DNA of 64,000 nucleotides, from contig NZ_JAIVAT010000008.1 of assembly GCF_020172085.1 (NCBI RefSeq), positions 248,001-312,000 of the forward strand, written 5' to 3'. Origin of the DNA: Rossellomorea aquimaris. Lineage in GTDB: Bacteria > Bacillota > Bacilli > Bacillales > Bacillaceae_B. Shown in pieces: positions 25,087 through 33,617 of the stretch; position 1 is the stretch's first letter; each line of letters begins with the position of its first letter. The notes under the pieces were generated by a model. The model saw only the letters and a program-made list of their open reading frames with translations, ran no database searches and was not told where the DNA came from. The position numbers and the translations under genes are program-made.

Positions 25087-26265
25087 TTATTTGACTACCT
25101 GTTGTTCCACACGGTGTTCAAGAATCGCTTCGTGCATTCTTCTTAAAGCCATGTCGACCCGCTCTTTGGGACAGGCAATATTCATTCGAACGAAGGATGT
25201 GCCGCTGTCTCCGAATTTGAATCCTTCGTCAAATTTAACTCTGGCTTTTTCTAAGAAAAACCTGCAAAGCTCTTCCCCTTTCATTCCTAATTCTGTGCAG
25301 TCGATCCAGATAAGATGGGTAGCTTCTGGCTGAATGGCTTTAAGCTCAGGAATTTGCTGATCCAAATAGTTCTGCACATACTGCTTATTCTCTTCCAGTA
25401 CCATTAATAACTCATTCAGCCAAGGTTCGCCTTCCTCATATGCTGCGATGGTTCCTTCAATTCCAAACACATTCGGCCTCATCAGTCCGTAGCCGGTTAG
25501 CTTGTCCTGATACTTTGCCCTTAGTTCCTCATTCGGGATGAGAAGGATGGAAGTTTGAAGGCCCGCGATGTTAAACGTTTTACTTGGAGCAGCACACAGA
25601 ATGCTTCTTTCCAGAAGGCTTTCGTCCCCTTTAAAGAGGGGGATATGTTCGTACCCACTGTACACTAAGTCTCCATGCATTTCGTCCGAGATGATCCATA
25701 GATCATGACGTTTGGCGATATCGCCGATTTTCAGTAACTCTTCCTTTGTCCATACCCGGCCGACAGGATTGTGGGGGCTGCATAGGATAAGGACCTTGGC
25801 TCTTGACCGGCTCGCCTTTTCTTCAAGATCCTCGAAATCAATGGAATACACTCCACCCTCATAGAGCAGCGTGTTCTTCATCACTGAACAGCCGTGATTT
25901 TCAATCGTGCTATAGAAAGGATAGTAAACCGGATCTTGTATGATGACGCCATCTCCAGGTTCCGTCAATACAGAAAGCAACACATTGATTCCCGGAATGA
26001 TCCCCGGGCTGAAGCTAATCCACTCTTTATCTAATTCCATGCCGAAGCGTCTTTTCCACCATGAAATGATAGACTCAAAATATCGATCGCTGAACGTGGT
26101 ATAGCCGTATATGCCATGCTGCGCCTTCTTGTTTAGTGCCTCCACAATGGCGGATGATACTTGAAAGTCCATGTCTGCTATACACATAGGGATCACATCC
26201 CCGTCGGGAAACGACCATTTAACAGAGTGAGTATTCGTTCTCTCGATGCAATCATTCCAATTCAT
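25087..26265 (-). CDS. patB: Cystathionine beta-lyase/aminotransferase PatB (MalY family)
   Basis: A 392-residue fold-type I PLP enzyme. Features of the PatB/MalY C-S lyase group: SVKWSFPDGDVIPMCIADMDF at the start (landmark, residues 14-34), YGYTTF, PGIIPGINVL, DPVYYPF, LCSPHNPVGRVWTKEEL, ISDEMHGDLVY and the PLP Lys in APSKTFNIAGLQ. The enzyme cleaves cystathionine or cysteine conjugates to homocysteine or sulfide, ammonia and pyruvate. It is monocistronic. The ribosome site (AGGAT close to the ATG, AGGGG further off) is moderate. Confidence 0.88.
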   Translation of the reverse strand: MNWNDCIERTNTHSVKWSFPDGDVIPMCIADMDFQVSSAIVEALNKKAQHGIYGYTTFSDRYFESIISWWKRRFGMELDKEWISFSPGIIPGINVLLSVLTEPGDGVIIQDPVYYPFYSTIENHGCSVMKNTLLYEGGVYSIDFEDLEEKASRSRAKVLILCSPHNPVGRVWTKEELLKIGDIAKRHDLWIISDEMHGDLVYSGYEHIPLFKGDESLLERSILCAAPSKTFNIAGLQTSILLIPNEELRAKYQDKLTGYGLMRPNVFGIEGTIAAYEEGEPWLNELLMVLEENKQYVQNYLDQQIPELKAIQPEATHLIWIDCTELGMKGEELCRFFLEKARVKFDEGFKFGDSGTSFVRMNIACPKERVDMALRRMHEAILEHRVEQQVVK

Positions 26266-26354
26266 ATCCTAATGCCCCTCTCACATATTCTTTCTTTACT
26301 TTATCCTAGATGAAGGGCTGGGAGAATAGATGAATAATAAATAGGAATTTTCTC

Positions 26355-27077
26355 TTACCCTTGTATTGATTGTCCTTTTAAATTTTTAACCGATTTTTCC
26401 TCTTTTGCCTTTCGATCCACATGCTTCAATCCTTCACGTACACTGAGCGGTGCGAGTTGTTCACTTGCAATGAAATCCTTTACCGCTTCGGGGTTCGTTT
26501 TCGAATACTCCCTTAGCGCCCAGCCGATGGCCTTTTGTATAAAAAATTCCTTGGATTGATTGTGAAGCAAAATATATCTGAAAAGCCGTTCTGTATCCGT
26601 TTCTGCCTTATACTTTAATTGATACAGTATAGCAATGCGGTTCAACCATATATGATCCGCTTGGATCCATTTTTCTAAGTATGTGTCATCTTCTTCGTTT
26701 TGATAAATTTTCCCCACATGGTTCGGTCCGATATGATCGATGGTGTCCCACCAGGACTTCGTCACAATCAATTCTTCCAAAAGAGGAAGATGCTCTTTTG
26801 TTAAGTACCTTGACCTTTTATCGATTAGACCGAGAGCGATGTACTGACATTCTCTTTGAGGCATAGACCAGAGGGAACGAACAATATCCGGCAATTCTTC
26901 AATCGGTGGTTTGCCATTTTCCTTAAGAAAATCCTTTAACAACGCATTCCGCTCAGGCGTCCTGATGCCAAAGAACGGAAATTGGTTCCTCATATAGGCT
27001 TCCATGGATTCCTGATTGTCACTGTTATGATGATTTTCTAAAAGGGGAATCAGTTTATCTGCATATTCATGGTTCAT
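26355..27077 (-). CDS. alkD: DNA alkylation repair glycosylase AlkD
   Basis: A 240-residue all-helical HEAT-like repeat protein of the AlkD family, which excises N3- and N7-alkylated purines without base flipping. MRNQFPFFGIRTPERNALL, LWSMPQRECQYIALGLI, ELIVTKSWWDTIDHIGPNHVG (landmark with the key Trp and Asp) and SKEFFIQKAIGWALREYSKTNP match B. cereus AlkD closely in order and length (237). The ATG at 27077 follows AGGAGGAGG; an upstream in-frame start belongs to the overlapping small gene region. It overlaps that gene by 11 bases, suggesting coupling. Confidence 0.92.
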   Translation of the reverse strand: MNHEYADKLIPLLENHHNSDNQESMEAYMRNQFPFFGIRTPERNALLKDFLKENGKPPIEELPDIVRSLWSMPQRECQYIALGLIDKRSRYLTKEHLPLLEELIVTKSWWDTIDHIGPNHVGKIYQNEEDDTYLEKWIQADHIWLNRIAILYQLKYKAETDTERLFRYILLHNQSKEFFIQKAIGWALREYSKTNPEAVKDFIASEQLAPLSVREGLKHVDRKAKEEKSVKNLKGQSIQG

Positions 27078-27219
27078 TTCTTGTCTCCTCCTCCTGCCTT
27101 CGTTCTTCACATTCAAAGCAACAGCTCTTTCCATCCTCTATATGAACACCGTTAAAGAAACCGTCCAAACAATAGAGAGGCTTTTGACAGAGATAACAGT
27201 AGCTTACAAGTTCTTTCAT
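27067..27219 (-). CDS. Small Cys-rich zinc-ribbon-like protein upstream of alkD
   Basis: A 50-residue unannotated-looking protein with CYLC near the start, a lone Cys in LYCLDG, and CCFEC: two CxxC pairs about 27 residues apart, as in zinc ribbons. The tail is charged (EERRQEEETRNEP). It ends by overlapping the alkD start by 11 bases, and the alkD ribosome site lies within its 3' end, so the two are probably translated together. Its own ribosome site is weak (AAGGAATGGGTG). Function unknown; it could be a DNA- or protein-binding accessory. Confidence 0.58.
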   Translation of the reverse strand: MKELVSYCYLCQKPLYCLDGFFNGVHIEDGKSCCFECEERRQEEETRNEP

Positions 27220-27300
27220 TTCGCACCCATTCCTTCATTCGGCCTGTGTAACTCTTTATTCATACTTCTTGATGAGGGGTTGAAAAACCTTTTATAAAGA

Positions 27301-27697
27301 GACTATTTTCGTAAACATAGTCGCTTTTGAACAAGCGAGAGATGGTTGATTTCCGCTTCAGGTGCTCGCTTTCCGCGGGGCTGGCGGTGAGCCTCCTCGG
27401 GCTTCGCCCTGTGGGGTCTCAAGTGTCTAGCTCCGGCGGCTAGGCCCTCGAGGTCATAAGTTGAATGGGCCAAGAAGGCAAAATACACCTTCTTGGCCCA
27501 TTCAACTTATGCTTGTCGTGCCTGAGCAAGCCGCCTCCGCTTTTCGTTCTGTCCAGCGTTTCCCGCAGGAGTCGAGCACCTTCCGCTCCAATCAACTGTC
27601 CAAGCATAAATGTTTGGTATAACAGTGTAAATGTCAGGATTTCAACCAAATCATTGCCTGTGTAGGAATAACAACAACCTTTGCGAAAAGAGCTTAT
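27301..27697 (-). repeat. Dispersed GC-rich intergenic repeat, copy 2 (inverted)
   Basis: The reverse complement of this stretch closely matches 7342-7802 over nearly its full length, with few differences in the GC-rich blocks. Ends carry TTTTCGTA and TTTGCGAAAA in inverted orientation. Inside, 27455-27511 is a perfect 24-bp inverted repeat with a nine-base loop (arm begins CATAAGTTGAATGGGCC). No coding potential is credible. Copy 1 has changes in the same arm, so the hairpin is conserved in form rather than in every base. Confidence 0.82.
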
Positions 27698-27714
27698 AAA
27701 GAAAAAGACAACCC

Positions 27715-28359
27715 TTAGCTTGCTAAAGGATTGTCTCTCTTGGTGATCTGCCTCTCAATGAGAAGGTGAAGCAGCTTTTTGCTTTGAGGCAATGAAATTC
27801 CAACGATGGAACCAAGCCCCAGTGCAATGATCACGGTTCCGATCCCGACAGGTCCACCCAGTAACCAGCCGAAGAAAAACACAAGGATTTCCATTCCATT
27901 CCGTACCCATTGAATTTTCCATCCTGTCTTTTCAACGACCAGCAGCATGAGGCTGTCTCTCGGACCCGCACCAAGATCAGCTGAAACATACAGACCGATC
28001 CCATAACCGATCACCACGATCCCGATGGCAAACAAGATGGCTTGCGCTATCAGCGTATGAGGATCAGGTAATACTAAATTAAAAATATCTATGAAAATAC
28101 CGATTAATAGCATATTGATAAAGGCACCGGCTTTAGGAAATGACTTTGTTCCAACACCCGTCACAAACAGGATGATAAAGCCTACAATGATGGACCACGT
28201 CCCGATCGTCAGACCGAGCTGCTTGAACAATCCGTAGTGAAACACATCCCAGGGACCGATTCCAAGGTCTTTCCCTTTGATCGTCAAGCTTATGCCAAAA
28301 GAAAGCACAAGGAGGCCCACAAAGAAAAACGACCAGCGTAACATTTTTTCTCTATTCAT
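27715..28359 (-). CDS. YczE/YyaS family membrane protein
   Basis: A 214-residue integral membrane protein with five or six helices. The repeated motifs GISLTIKGKDLGIGPWDVFHYGL and GIGLYVSADLGAGPRDSLMLLV (landmarks) are the YczE/YyaS signature: paired GxGPwD and GAGPRD turns. YczE is linked with surfactin/antibiotic synthase activity in B. subtilis, but general function is unknown. AAGGGA precedes the ATG. It stands alone beside repeat copy 2. Confidence 0.82.
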   Translation of the reverse strand: MNREKMLRWSFFFVGLLVLSFGISLTIKGKDLGIGPWDVFHYGLFKQLGLTIGTWSIIVGFIILFVTGVGTKSFPKAGAFINMLLIGIFIDIFNLVLPDPHTLIAQAILFAIGIVVIGYGIGLYVSADLGAGPRDSLMLLVVEKTGWKIQWVRNGMEILVFFFGWLLGGPVGIGTVIIALGLGSIVGISLPQSKKLLHLLIERQITKRDNPLAS

Positions 28360-28657
28360 GAAAATCCCTTCCTACACCATAGTCAGTTCATTTATTTACC
28401 CGGATAACTGTATCACAGAATCACAGACAAAAAAATTTCATAAAACCTATGGGGTTGGTGGGGATAAGGAGCTGGATGTGGTAGTGAGTTTTGATTGTCC
28501 TTTTACATATTTTGTTAACCGGCTGGATTCTAGTTGAAATCGGCTTGTTTAATGAGAGGTTCCGCTGGATTTTTGCAGAAAACGGCCGGATTTTGATTTT
28601 CAGCAAAAACGGCTGAATTCCACAAAAATAAACCACGAGGATAAGAGCATTCCCCCA
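28360..28657. other. Gene-free stretch with decayed tandem repeats
   Basis: No gene supported. Between about 28555 and 28625 units resembling GGCTGGATTTTTGCAGAAAAC recur two to three times in degraded form (GGATTTTT..., GGATTTTGATTTTCAGC..., GGCTGAATT). Confidence 0.4.
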
Positions 28658-29008
28658 CTACTCTTCCACCAACTCTATGATCTCTCCATCAGGACCGAAG
28701 AAAAACACCACTTTCCATCCATTGTCAAGAAGAAGGGGGCCTTCTACAGGCATTAAACCCTTCTCCTTTACTAATGCAACTTCCTTTATCAGATCGTCTG
28801 CTACCAACGCGATATGGAGGAATGCACGCTTGTTTTCCTCTCCAGGTTCCTCAATAAGCTCCAAGCGAGAACATCCTTTTTTCAAAAAAAGGATGTTCTC
28901 GCTGCCCCATCTAAAATTCAGCTCTTCTTCAAAGCCGAAATATATTTGATAGAATTCCTTCGATGCTTTCAAGCTCTTCACATACATCCCGATATGATGA
29001 AGCTTCAT
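28658..29008 (-). CDS. VOC (glyoxalase/dioxygenase fold) family protein
   Basis: A 116-residue single-module VOC protein. LHHIGMYVKSLKASKEFYQIYFGF is the first beta-alpha-beta unit with the metal His (landmark), and the second unit has FLHIALVADDLIKEV and DPDGEIIELVE-like FGPDGEIIELVEE with the terminal Glu ligand. Four metal-site positions look plausible for glyoxalase I or a fosfomycin/bleomycin-type protein, but the substrate is unknown. The second ATG (29008) fits the AAGGAG spacing. It follows the QueA-like gene by 11 bases and is probably the last gene of that operon. Confidence 0.82.
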   Translation of the reverse strand: MKLHHIGMYVKSLKASKEFYQIYFGFEEELNFRWGSENILFLKKGCSRLELIEEPGEENKRAFLHIALVADDLIKEVALVKEKGLMPVEGPLLLDNGWKVVFFFGPDGEIIELVEE

Positions 29009-29019
29009 ATTCATTCTCC

Positions 29020-30039
29020 TTACAAGATGAGGTTCATATCTCCGAACTCATGCCATTTATAGTTTTTCATAAGAGCCGTTTGATAGGCACTCTTTAATTT
29101 CCCCTCTGAAATGAACGCCTTTAAGAGATCCAGATGACTCGCTTCAGGCTCATGAAGTCCTGTGATGAGACCGTCTACGATTTGGAGGGGTGTGTCACCG
29201 GATAGATATAAACGTGTGACACCCTCAGAAGGCTTCAGATGCCCGAATTCGGTCATCACCGTTTCAAGGGTACGAACCACCGTTGTACCGACTGCAATAA
29301 CCCTCTTCCCGCGATTCTTTGCCCGGAGTATCGCATTCACCGCTTCTGAGCTGACATGATAGTCTTCAGGATGGTTTCGTGGGTGAGGCCAGCGGTCATT
29401 CCCATAGTAGCTCAAGCCCGCATGGAGCTGTATGAACACAATGTCGACTCCTTTTTCCCTTAACTCCCGTAACAACCGCCATGTAAATGCCCTGCCGGCA
29501 GAGGCCATCTCAACGGAACCCGGAATCGAACCGTAAACGTTTTGATAATACTCAAGTGGCCACGGATCATCGATGTATTCATAACGGATGGGCTCTCCAT
29601 TTTTGAAGATGAAATCGATCAGTTCACTGCCACTCCTATTGAATTTCAACTGTACAAGTGGTCGTTCACTTCCTTCTCCCTTCACGCGCCCTGTTACACC
29701 TTGTGGAAATTCAATTGGTTCTCCTGCTTGATGGAAGTCTCCCAGAATGAGAACGTCCCACGTGTCTTTTCCTCTTTTACGGGAAAGACGGACCTCGACA
29801 TTCTGTTTCCCCTGTTTGCCCTTGAGGGAAGCGGGAAGCGTCCTACTGTTATTCAACACAAGTACGTCCCCCTCATGTAATAAATCTGGAAGCTTTTTAA
29901 ACCTTGTATGTTCACACTTGCCGGTCTCTCTGTTTAACACCATCAGCTTTACATCGTCTCTCTCAAATCCCTGGAGTTCGATGGGTGTCGTTGCGTTCAA
30001 ACGGGAAGGGATATGAAACTCATTCGCCAACTCATTCAT
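29020..30039 (-). CDS. QueA-like S-adenosylmethionine:tRNA ribosyltransferase-isomerase paralogue
   Basis: A 339-residue protein of the QueA family, which adds the epoxycyclopentane ring to tRNA during queuosine synthesis using SAM. VLVLNNSRTLPASLKG, FTWRLLRELREKGVDIVFIQLHAGLSYYG (landmark), HPEDYHVSSEAVNAI, RVIAVGTTVVRTLE and GLITGLHEPEASHLDLL match the family. The N terminus (NELANEFHIPSRLNATTPIEL) differs from canonical QueA (which begins DFDYELPxxLIAQxP), and the gene sits in an SDR/VOC operon away from tgt and the ruv genes. It is probably a divergent paralogue rather than the housekeeping QueA. Its ATG overlaps the SDR stop by eight bases. Confidence 0.78.
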   Translation of the reverse strand: MNELANEFHIPSRLNATTPIELQGFERDDVKLMVLNRETGKCEHTRFKKLPDLLHEGDVLVLNNSRTLPASLKGKQGKQNVEVRLSRKRGKDTWDVLILGDFHQAGEPIEFPQGVTGRVKGEGSERPLVQLKFNRSGSELIDFIFKNGEPIRYEYIDDPWPLEYYQNVYGSIPGSVEMASAGRAFTWRLLRELREKGVDIVFIQLHAGLSYYGNDRWPHPRNHPEDYHVSSEAVNAILRAKNRGKRVIAVGTTVVRTLETVMTEFGHLKPSEGVTRLYLSGDTPLQIVDGLITGLHEPEASHLDLLKAFISEGKLKSAYQTALMKNYKWHEFGDMNLIL

Positions 30040-30766
30040 GACCGCCACCCCGATTCCACTTAAATTCCTGAGCCTGGAAACGCTCTCCGTTTTCGTCCGA
30101 AGAAGAATCAGATGCTAGGTACAGGAAGGCATCAAGATGATCGTGTGGGCTCGCCAGGGGATAATCACAGTCAGGGACAGCCTTGTCGTGCATCTCCGTA
30201 TCCATCTCCCCCGGATCAATCATATTGATCCTTACACCTGTATCACTTAGCTCATCTGCCCATGTTTGAGTCATGCCTTCGACAGCAAATTTCGAAATAC
30301 CATACGCCCCCCACTCAGCAAATCCTGTTTTACCGGCTTCTGATGTTATATTGACGATAGAACCCTTCCCACTACTTACCATTCCGGGAAGAACCCTCTT
30401 CGTGACTAAAAATGGATTCAACGTATTGATCCTGAGCACTTCAAGAAAATCTGCTTCCGGATAATCCGCAAGCAGACGTGGTCCGGGCCCGAATATAGAA
30501 GCATTATTAAACAACACATCCACAGCTCCCCAAGCTTCTTCCGCTACCGATACGAAACGATCAACATCACGTGAGTCGGAAACATCAGCCACTATTGCTA
30601 CCACTTCTGCTCCCAACCCTTTCAGCTCCATTTCCACTTCTTTAAGCGACTCTGGGTTTCGTGCACAGATTGCGAGCCTCGCGCCGATTTCAGCAAATTT
30701 CATTGCCAAAGCTCTACCCAGTCCTTTTGAAGCACCTGTAATCATAACTACCTTCTTCTCAAACAT
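30032..30766 (-). CDS. SDR family oxidoreductase
   Basis: A 244-residue classical short-chain dehydrogenase. TGASKGLGRALA is the cofactor motif, ICARNPESL suggests NADPH preference, NNAS, then Ser in VNITSEAG and YGISK (catalytic Tyr and Lys). MIDPGEMDTEM replaces the usual PG-x-VxT loop. The substrate is unknown. It is first gene of an operon SDR, QueA-like, VOC with overlapping junctions. The second ATG (30766) is chosen because AAGGGG lies eight bases upstream. Confidence 0.85.
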   Translation of the reverse strand: MFEKKVVMITGASKGLGRALAMKFAEIGARLAICARNPESLKEVEMELKGLGAEVVAIVADVSDSRDVDRFVSVAEEAWGAVDVLFNNASIFGPGPRLLADYPEADFLEVLRINTLNPFLVTKRVLPGMVSSGKGSIVNITSEAGKTGFAEWGAYGISKFAVEGMTQTWADELSDTGVRINMIDPGEMDTEMHDKAVPDCDYPLASPHDHLDAFLYLASDSSSDENGERFQAQEFKWNRGGGHE

Positions 30767-30941
30767 ATTCCATACCCCTTTCATTTCTTTTGGTACTTAC
30801 AGTGTATGAAATAGCCGATGACTGCAAATCGGCTGTTCGGAGTTGGATACTCTAGAAAATTGGATGTATTTCTTTCTCAGGCTTTTGATGTACTTTCCAG
30901 AAAAACACGAACATTAATACTGGAAATACCTTTTATATTCG

Positions 30942-30950
30942 TGTTATAAT
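30942..30950 (+). promoter_or_regulatory. Extended -10 promoter of folD
   Basis: TGTTATAAT is a TGn-extended perfect -10 element. A -35 element is not obvious. It starts the ZTP-riboswitch transcript. Confidence 0.65.
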
Positions 30951-30965
30951 GAAATTGAAAATAAA

Positions 30966-31055
30966 TAGAGCAGTGACTGGCGAAAATGTGGAATCAACCA
31001 CAAGGGAGCTGCGAATCTTATAAAATTTAAGCCATTAGCCGTTCGCCTGGGCAGA
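30966..31055 (+). ncRNA. ZTP (pfl) riboswitch
   Basis: The aptamer is recognisable by TGACTGGCGAA, GTGGAATCAACCAC (hairpin with the conserved GGAAU bulge) and AAGGGAGCTG in the first domain, and by GCCGTTCGCCTGGGC in the second, pseudoknot-forming domain. It senses the purine intermediate ZTP/ZMP, which accumulates when 10-formyl-tetrahydrofolate is short. A terminator follows at once, then folD, a classic ZTP-regulated gene: ligand binding should prevent termination and raise folD expression. Confidence 0.93.
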
Positions 31056-31056
31056 A

Positions 31057-31083
31057 GGCAAGGGGATACCCTTGTCTTTTTTT
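31057..31083 (+). terminator. Regulated terminator of the ZTP riboswitch
   Basis: GCAAGGG, loop GATA, CCCTTGT and a run of T residues, immediately 3' of the aptamer; its left arm follows the conserved CTGGGC of the second domain. Confidence 0.9.
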
Positions 31084-31105
31084 ACTATAATCAGGAGGGA
31101 TTGCA

Positions 31106-31960
31106 GTGGAACCACTAGTATTAGACGGGAAACTTGTTGCATCTGAGGTCAAGGAAAGCCTGAAATCGAGAGTAGCTGTATTAAAAGAGAACGGGATCAC
31201 CCCATGTCTAGCCACCGTGCTTGTCGGAGACGATCCTTCTTCTGCTACGTACGTGAAAATGAAGGGAAATGCCTGTGCGAAAATCGGGATGGAATCAAGA
31301 CGGATCCACCTTCCAAAGGAAACGACAACGGATGAACTTCTAGCCATGATTCAGGAGCTGAATGATGACTCTTCCGTTCACGGTATTCTGTTACAGCATC
31401 CCGTTCCCCACCACATCGACGAACGTGCTGCCTTTGAAGCCATTTCCATTGAAAAGGATGTGGATGGTGTGACAAGCCTTGGATTCGGTCAAAATTCATT
31501 GGGATTCGGTGAGTATCCATCCTGTACCCCTGCCGCAATCATGAGTATCATTGATTACTATGGTGTTTCCCTTGAAGGAAAACACGCGGTCGTAGTGGGA
31601 AGAAGCCCAATCCTAGGAAAACCTGTTTCCATGATGTTATTGAACCGAAATGCGACAGTGACAACATGCCATTCCTATACGGAGAACCTGCCTGATATCC
31701 TTTCTGCTGCAGATATCGTAGTCGCTGCAGTCGGAAAACCGAAGTTCATCCAAGGGGGCTGGCTTAAAGAAGGAGCCGTCGTTCTGGATGCAGGATATAA
31801 CAAAGGCAACGTCGGAGACATCGATTACGAGGCATGCTATGAAAAAGCCAGCGCCATCACACCGGTTCCGGGTGGTGTGGGTCCTGTAACCATTTCCATG
31901 CTCTTAAAACAGACCGTTGATTCAGCCGAGAAATACGGTCGTGTGCAGCAAAACGTATAA
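31106..31960 (+). CDS. folD: Bifunctional methylene-THF dehydrogenase/methenyl-THF cyclohydrolase
   Basis: A 284-residue FolD that interconverts 5,10-methylene- and 10-formyl-tetrahydrofolate for purine and formyl-Met synthesis. ATVLVGDDPSSATYVKMKGNAC holds the catalytic Tyr-x-x-x-Lys (landmark), HGILLQHPVPHHI, DVDGVT and CTPAAIM form the folate site, and VVVGRSPILGKPVSMMLLNRNATVT the NADP-binding Rossmann motif. TPVPGGVGPVTISMLL ends the family signature. It starts with GTG after AGGAGGG. Expression is under the ZTP riboswitch. Confidence 0.95.
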   Translation: MEPLVLDGKLVASEVKESLKSRVAVLKENGITPCLATVLVGDDPSSATYVKMKGNACAKIGMESRRIHLPKETTTDELLAMIQELNDDSSVHGILLQHPVPHHIDERAAFEAISIEKDVDGVTSLGFGQNSLGFGEYPSCTPAAIMSIIDYYGVSLEGKHAVVVGRSPILGKPVSMMLLNRNATVTTCHSYTENLPDILSAADIVVAAVGKPKFIQGGWLKEGAVVLDAGYNKGNVGDIDYEACYEKASAITPVPGGVGPVTISMLLKQTVDSAEKYGRVQQNV

Positions 31961-31965
31961 CTTCA

Positions 31966-32001
31966 AGAGACTGACCCCATTTTCGGGTCAGTCTCTTTTT
32001 C
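31966..32001 (+). terminator. Terminator of folD
   Basis: AGAGACTGACCC pairs perfectly with GGGTCAGTCTCT, followed by T residues. Confidence 0.92.
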
Positions 32002-32072
32002 TCATTCAGGACTTATTTTTTCTTCGATTCCGGAGAAAATGGTAAGGAAACGAATGATAAAGGAGCGTTCTA

Positions 32073-33617
32073 ATGGACTCACAACAACAACCCAATGCTT
32101 TCTCCCGTACACCGGAACCTTATTGGAGGGAGACGACGAAACTCCCCCTGTTTAAAAAGCTTGAACAAAATGTAAAAGTGGATGTCACCGTGGTCGGAGG
32201 CGGCATAGCAGGGATCACGACTGCCTACCTTCTGGCAAAAGGCGGTAAGAATGTCGCTCTTATCGAAGCCGACCATGTATTGAACGGTACGTCAGGGCAT
32301 ACAACTGCAAAGATTTCGGCACAACACGGATTGATCTATGATGAGCTGATCCAGCATTTCGGGAAAGAATTTGCAAAGAAATATTTTTTATCTCAAACAA
32401 AAGCTCTTCAGTTTATAAAGGACACGATGACAAGCGAAAACATCGAGTGTCATTTTTCACAAGAAGATGCGTACGTATACGCAACGACAGACCACTATGC
32501 AGAGAAGGTCCAAAAGGAATATGAGGCATATCAGAAGCTGGATATACCAGGTGAAATCACAGAAAGGATCCCTCTTGATCTTTCTATTAAAAATGCGGTG
32601 GTCATGAAAAACCAGGCTCAGTTCCACCCATTGAAATATCTAAAGGCCCTGATTGATTCTTTTACAGGAATAGGCGGGCAAATCTTTGAAGGAACCGTGG
32701 CCAGAACCATCAATGAAGGCGAAAGCACCCAGGTTGTGACGGAAGACGGTTATCATCTCGATAGTGAATACGTCGTCATCTGCTCACACTTCCCTTTTTA
32801 TGATGGAATGGGCTTTTATTACACAAAAATGCATGCAGAACGCTCGTATATCCTTGGGGTAAAGGCCAAAAATGACTATCCAGGGGGAATGTATTTAAGT
32901 GCTGAAGATCCCACACGTTCTCTGCGTTATGAAGAAGATGAAAATGGAGAAAAACTCATTTTGATTGGCGGAGAAAAACATAAAACAGGACAGGGCCAAG
33001 ATACGATGGATCATTATAAGGCCTTACAGGCATTCGCCGAAGAAGTGGTCGGTGTAGAAGAAGTCAGGTATCGCTGGTCGGCACAGGACCTGATCACTTT
33101 GGATAAAGTACCTTACATCGGCAACCTGACGAAAAAACATCCCGCTATTTTTGTCGCTACAGGTTTCAATAAATGGGGGATGACGTCCGGTACCCTGGCC
33201 GGACAGATTCTTTCTGATAAAATCTTGGGAAATCATCACATCTATGCCGACCTATATTCTCCTTCCAGATTCGTGGCCGATCCAAGCATCAAACATTTCT
33301 TCAAAGAGAATGTTAATGTGGCCGGCGAGCTCTTGAAAGGAAAACTGCACATCCCATCCAAGAAACCGGAAGACCTGCATAAAGGGGAAGGCGATGTCGT
33401 GAACGTAAACGGACGCAGGTGCGGCGGATTCAGGGATGAAAGTGGAAAACTCCATATCGTCGACACAACCTGTACTCATCTGGGCTGCGAAACCGAATGG
33501 AATCACGGAGATCACACATGGGATTGCCCATGTCACGGATCACGCTTCTCCATAGACGGAGACGTCATCGAAGGTCCAGCCAAAAAGCCACTCAAAAGGC
33601 TCGACATGAAAGATTGA
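32073..33617 (+). CDS. FAD-dependent oxidoreductase with C-terminal Rieske [2Fe-2S] domain
   Basis: A 514-residue fusion. Residues about 30-390 form a DAO-type FAD oxidoreductase: VTVVGGGIAGITTAYLLAKGG binds FAD (landmark), TSGHTTAKISAQHG is near the isoalloxazine, and FVATGFNKWGMTSGTLAG closes the FAD domain. From about residue 430 a Rieske domain carries CTHLGC and CPCHGSRFS, the Cys-x-His and Cys-x-x-His cluster ligands. Such fusions occur in bacilli (B. subtilis YhfW type) and probably move electrons from a reduced amine or similar substrate; substrate unknown. AAGGAGCG precedes the ATG. It is monocistronic; its stop lies in a 14-base repeat shared with 1031-1044. Confidence 0.88.
   Translation: MDSQQQPNAFSRTPEPYWRETTKLPLFKKLEQNVKVDVTVVGGGIAGITTAYLLAKGGKNVALIEADHVLNGTSGHTTAKISAQHGLIYDELIQHFGKEFAKKYFLSQTKALQFIKDTMTSENIECHFSQEDAYVYATTDHYAEKVQKEYEAYQKLDIPGEITERIPLDLSIKNAVVMKNQAQFHPLKYLKALIDSFTGIGGQIFEGTVARTINEGESTQVVTEDGYHLDSEYVVICSHFPFYDGMGFYYTKMHAERSYILGVKAKNDYPGGMYLSAEDPTRSLRYEEDENGEKLILIGGEKHKTGQGQDTMDHYKALQAFAEEVVGVEEVRYRWSAQDLITLDKVPYIGNLTKKHPAIFVATGFNKWGMTSGTLAGQILSDKILGNHHIYADLYSPSRFVADPSIKHFFKENVNVAGELLKGKLHIPSKKPEDLHKGEGDVVNVNGRRCGGFRDESGKLHIVDTTCTHLGCETEWNHGDHTWDCPCHGSRFSIDGDVIEGPAKKPLKRLDMKD

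Noticed and set aside
27303..27665. Several short frames inside the repeat copy
   Set aside because: They are not shared in frame with copy 1 and carry no ribosome sites; the stretch is non-coding.
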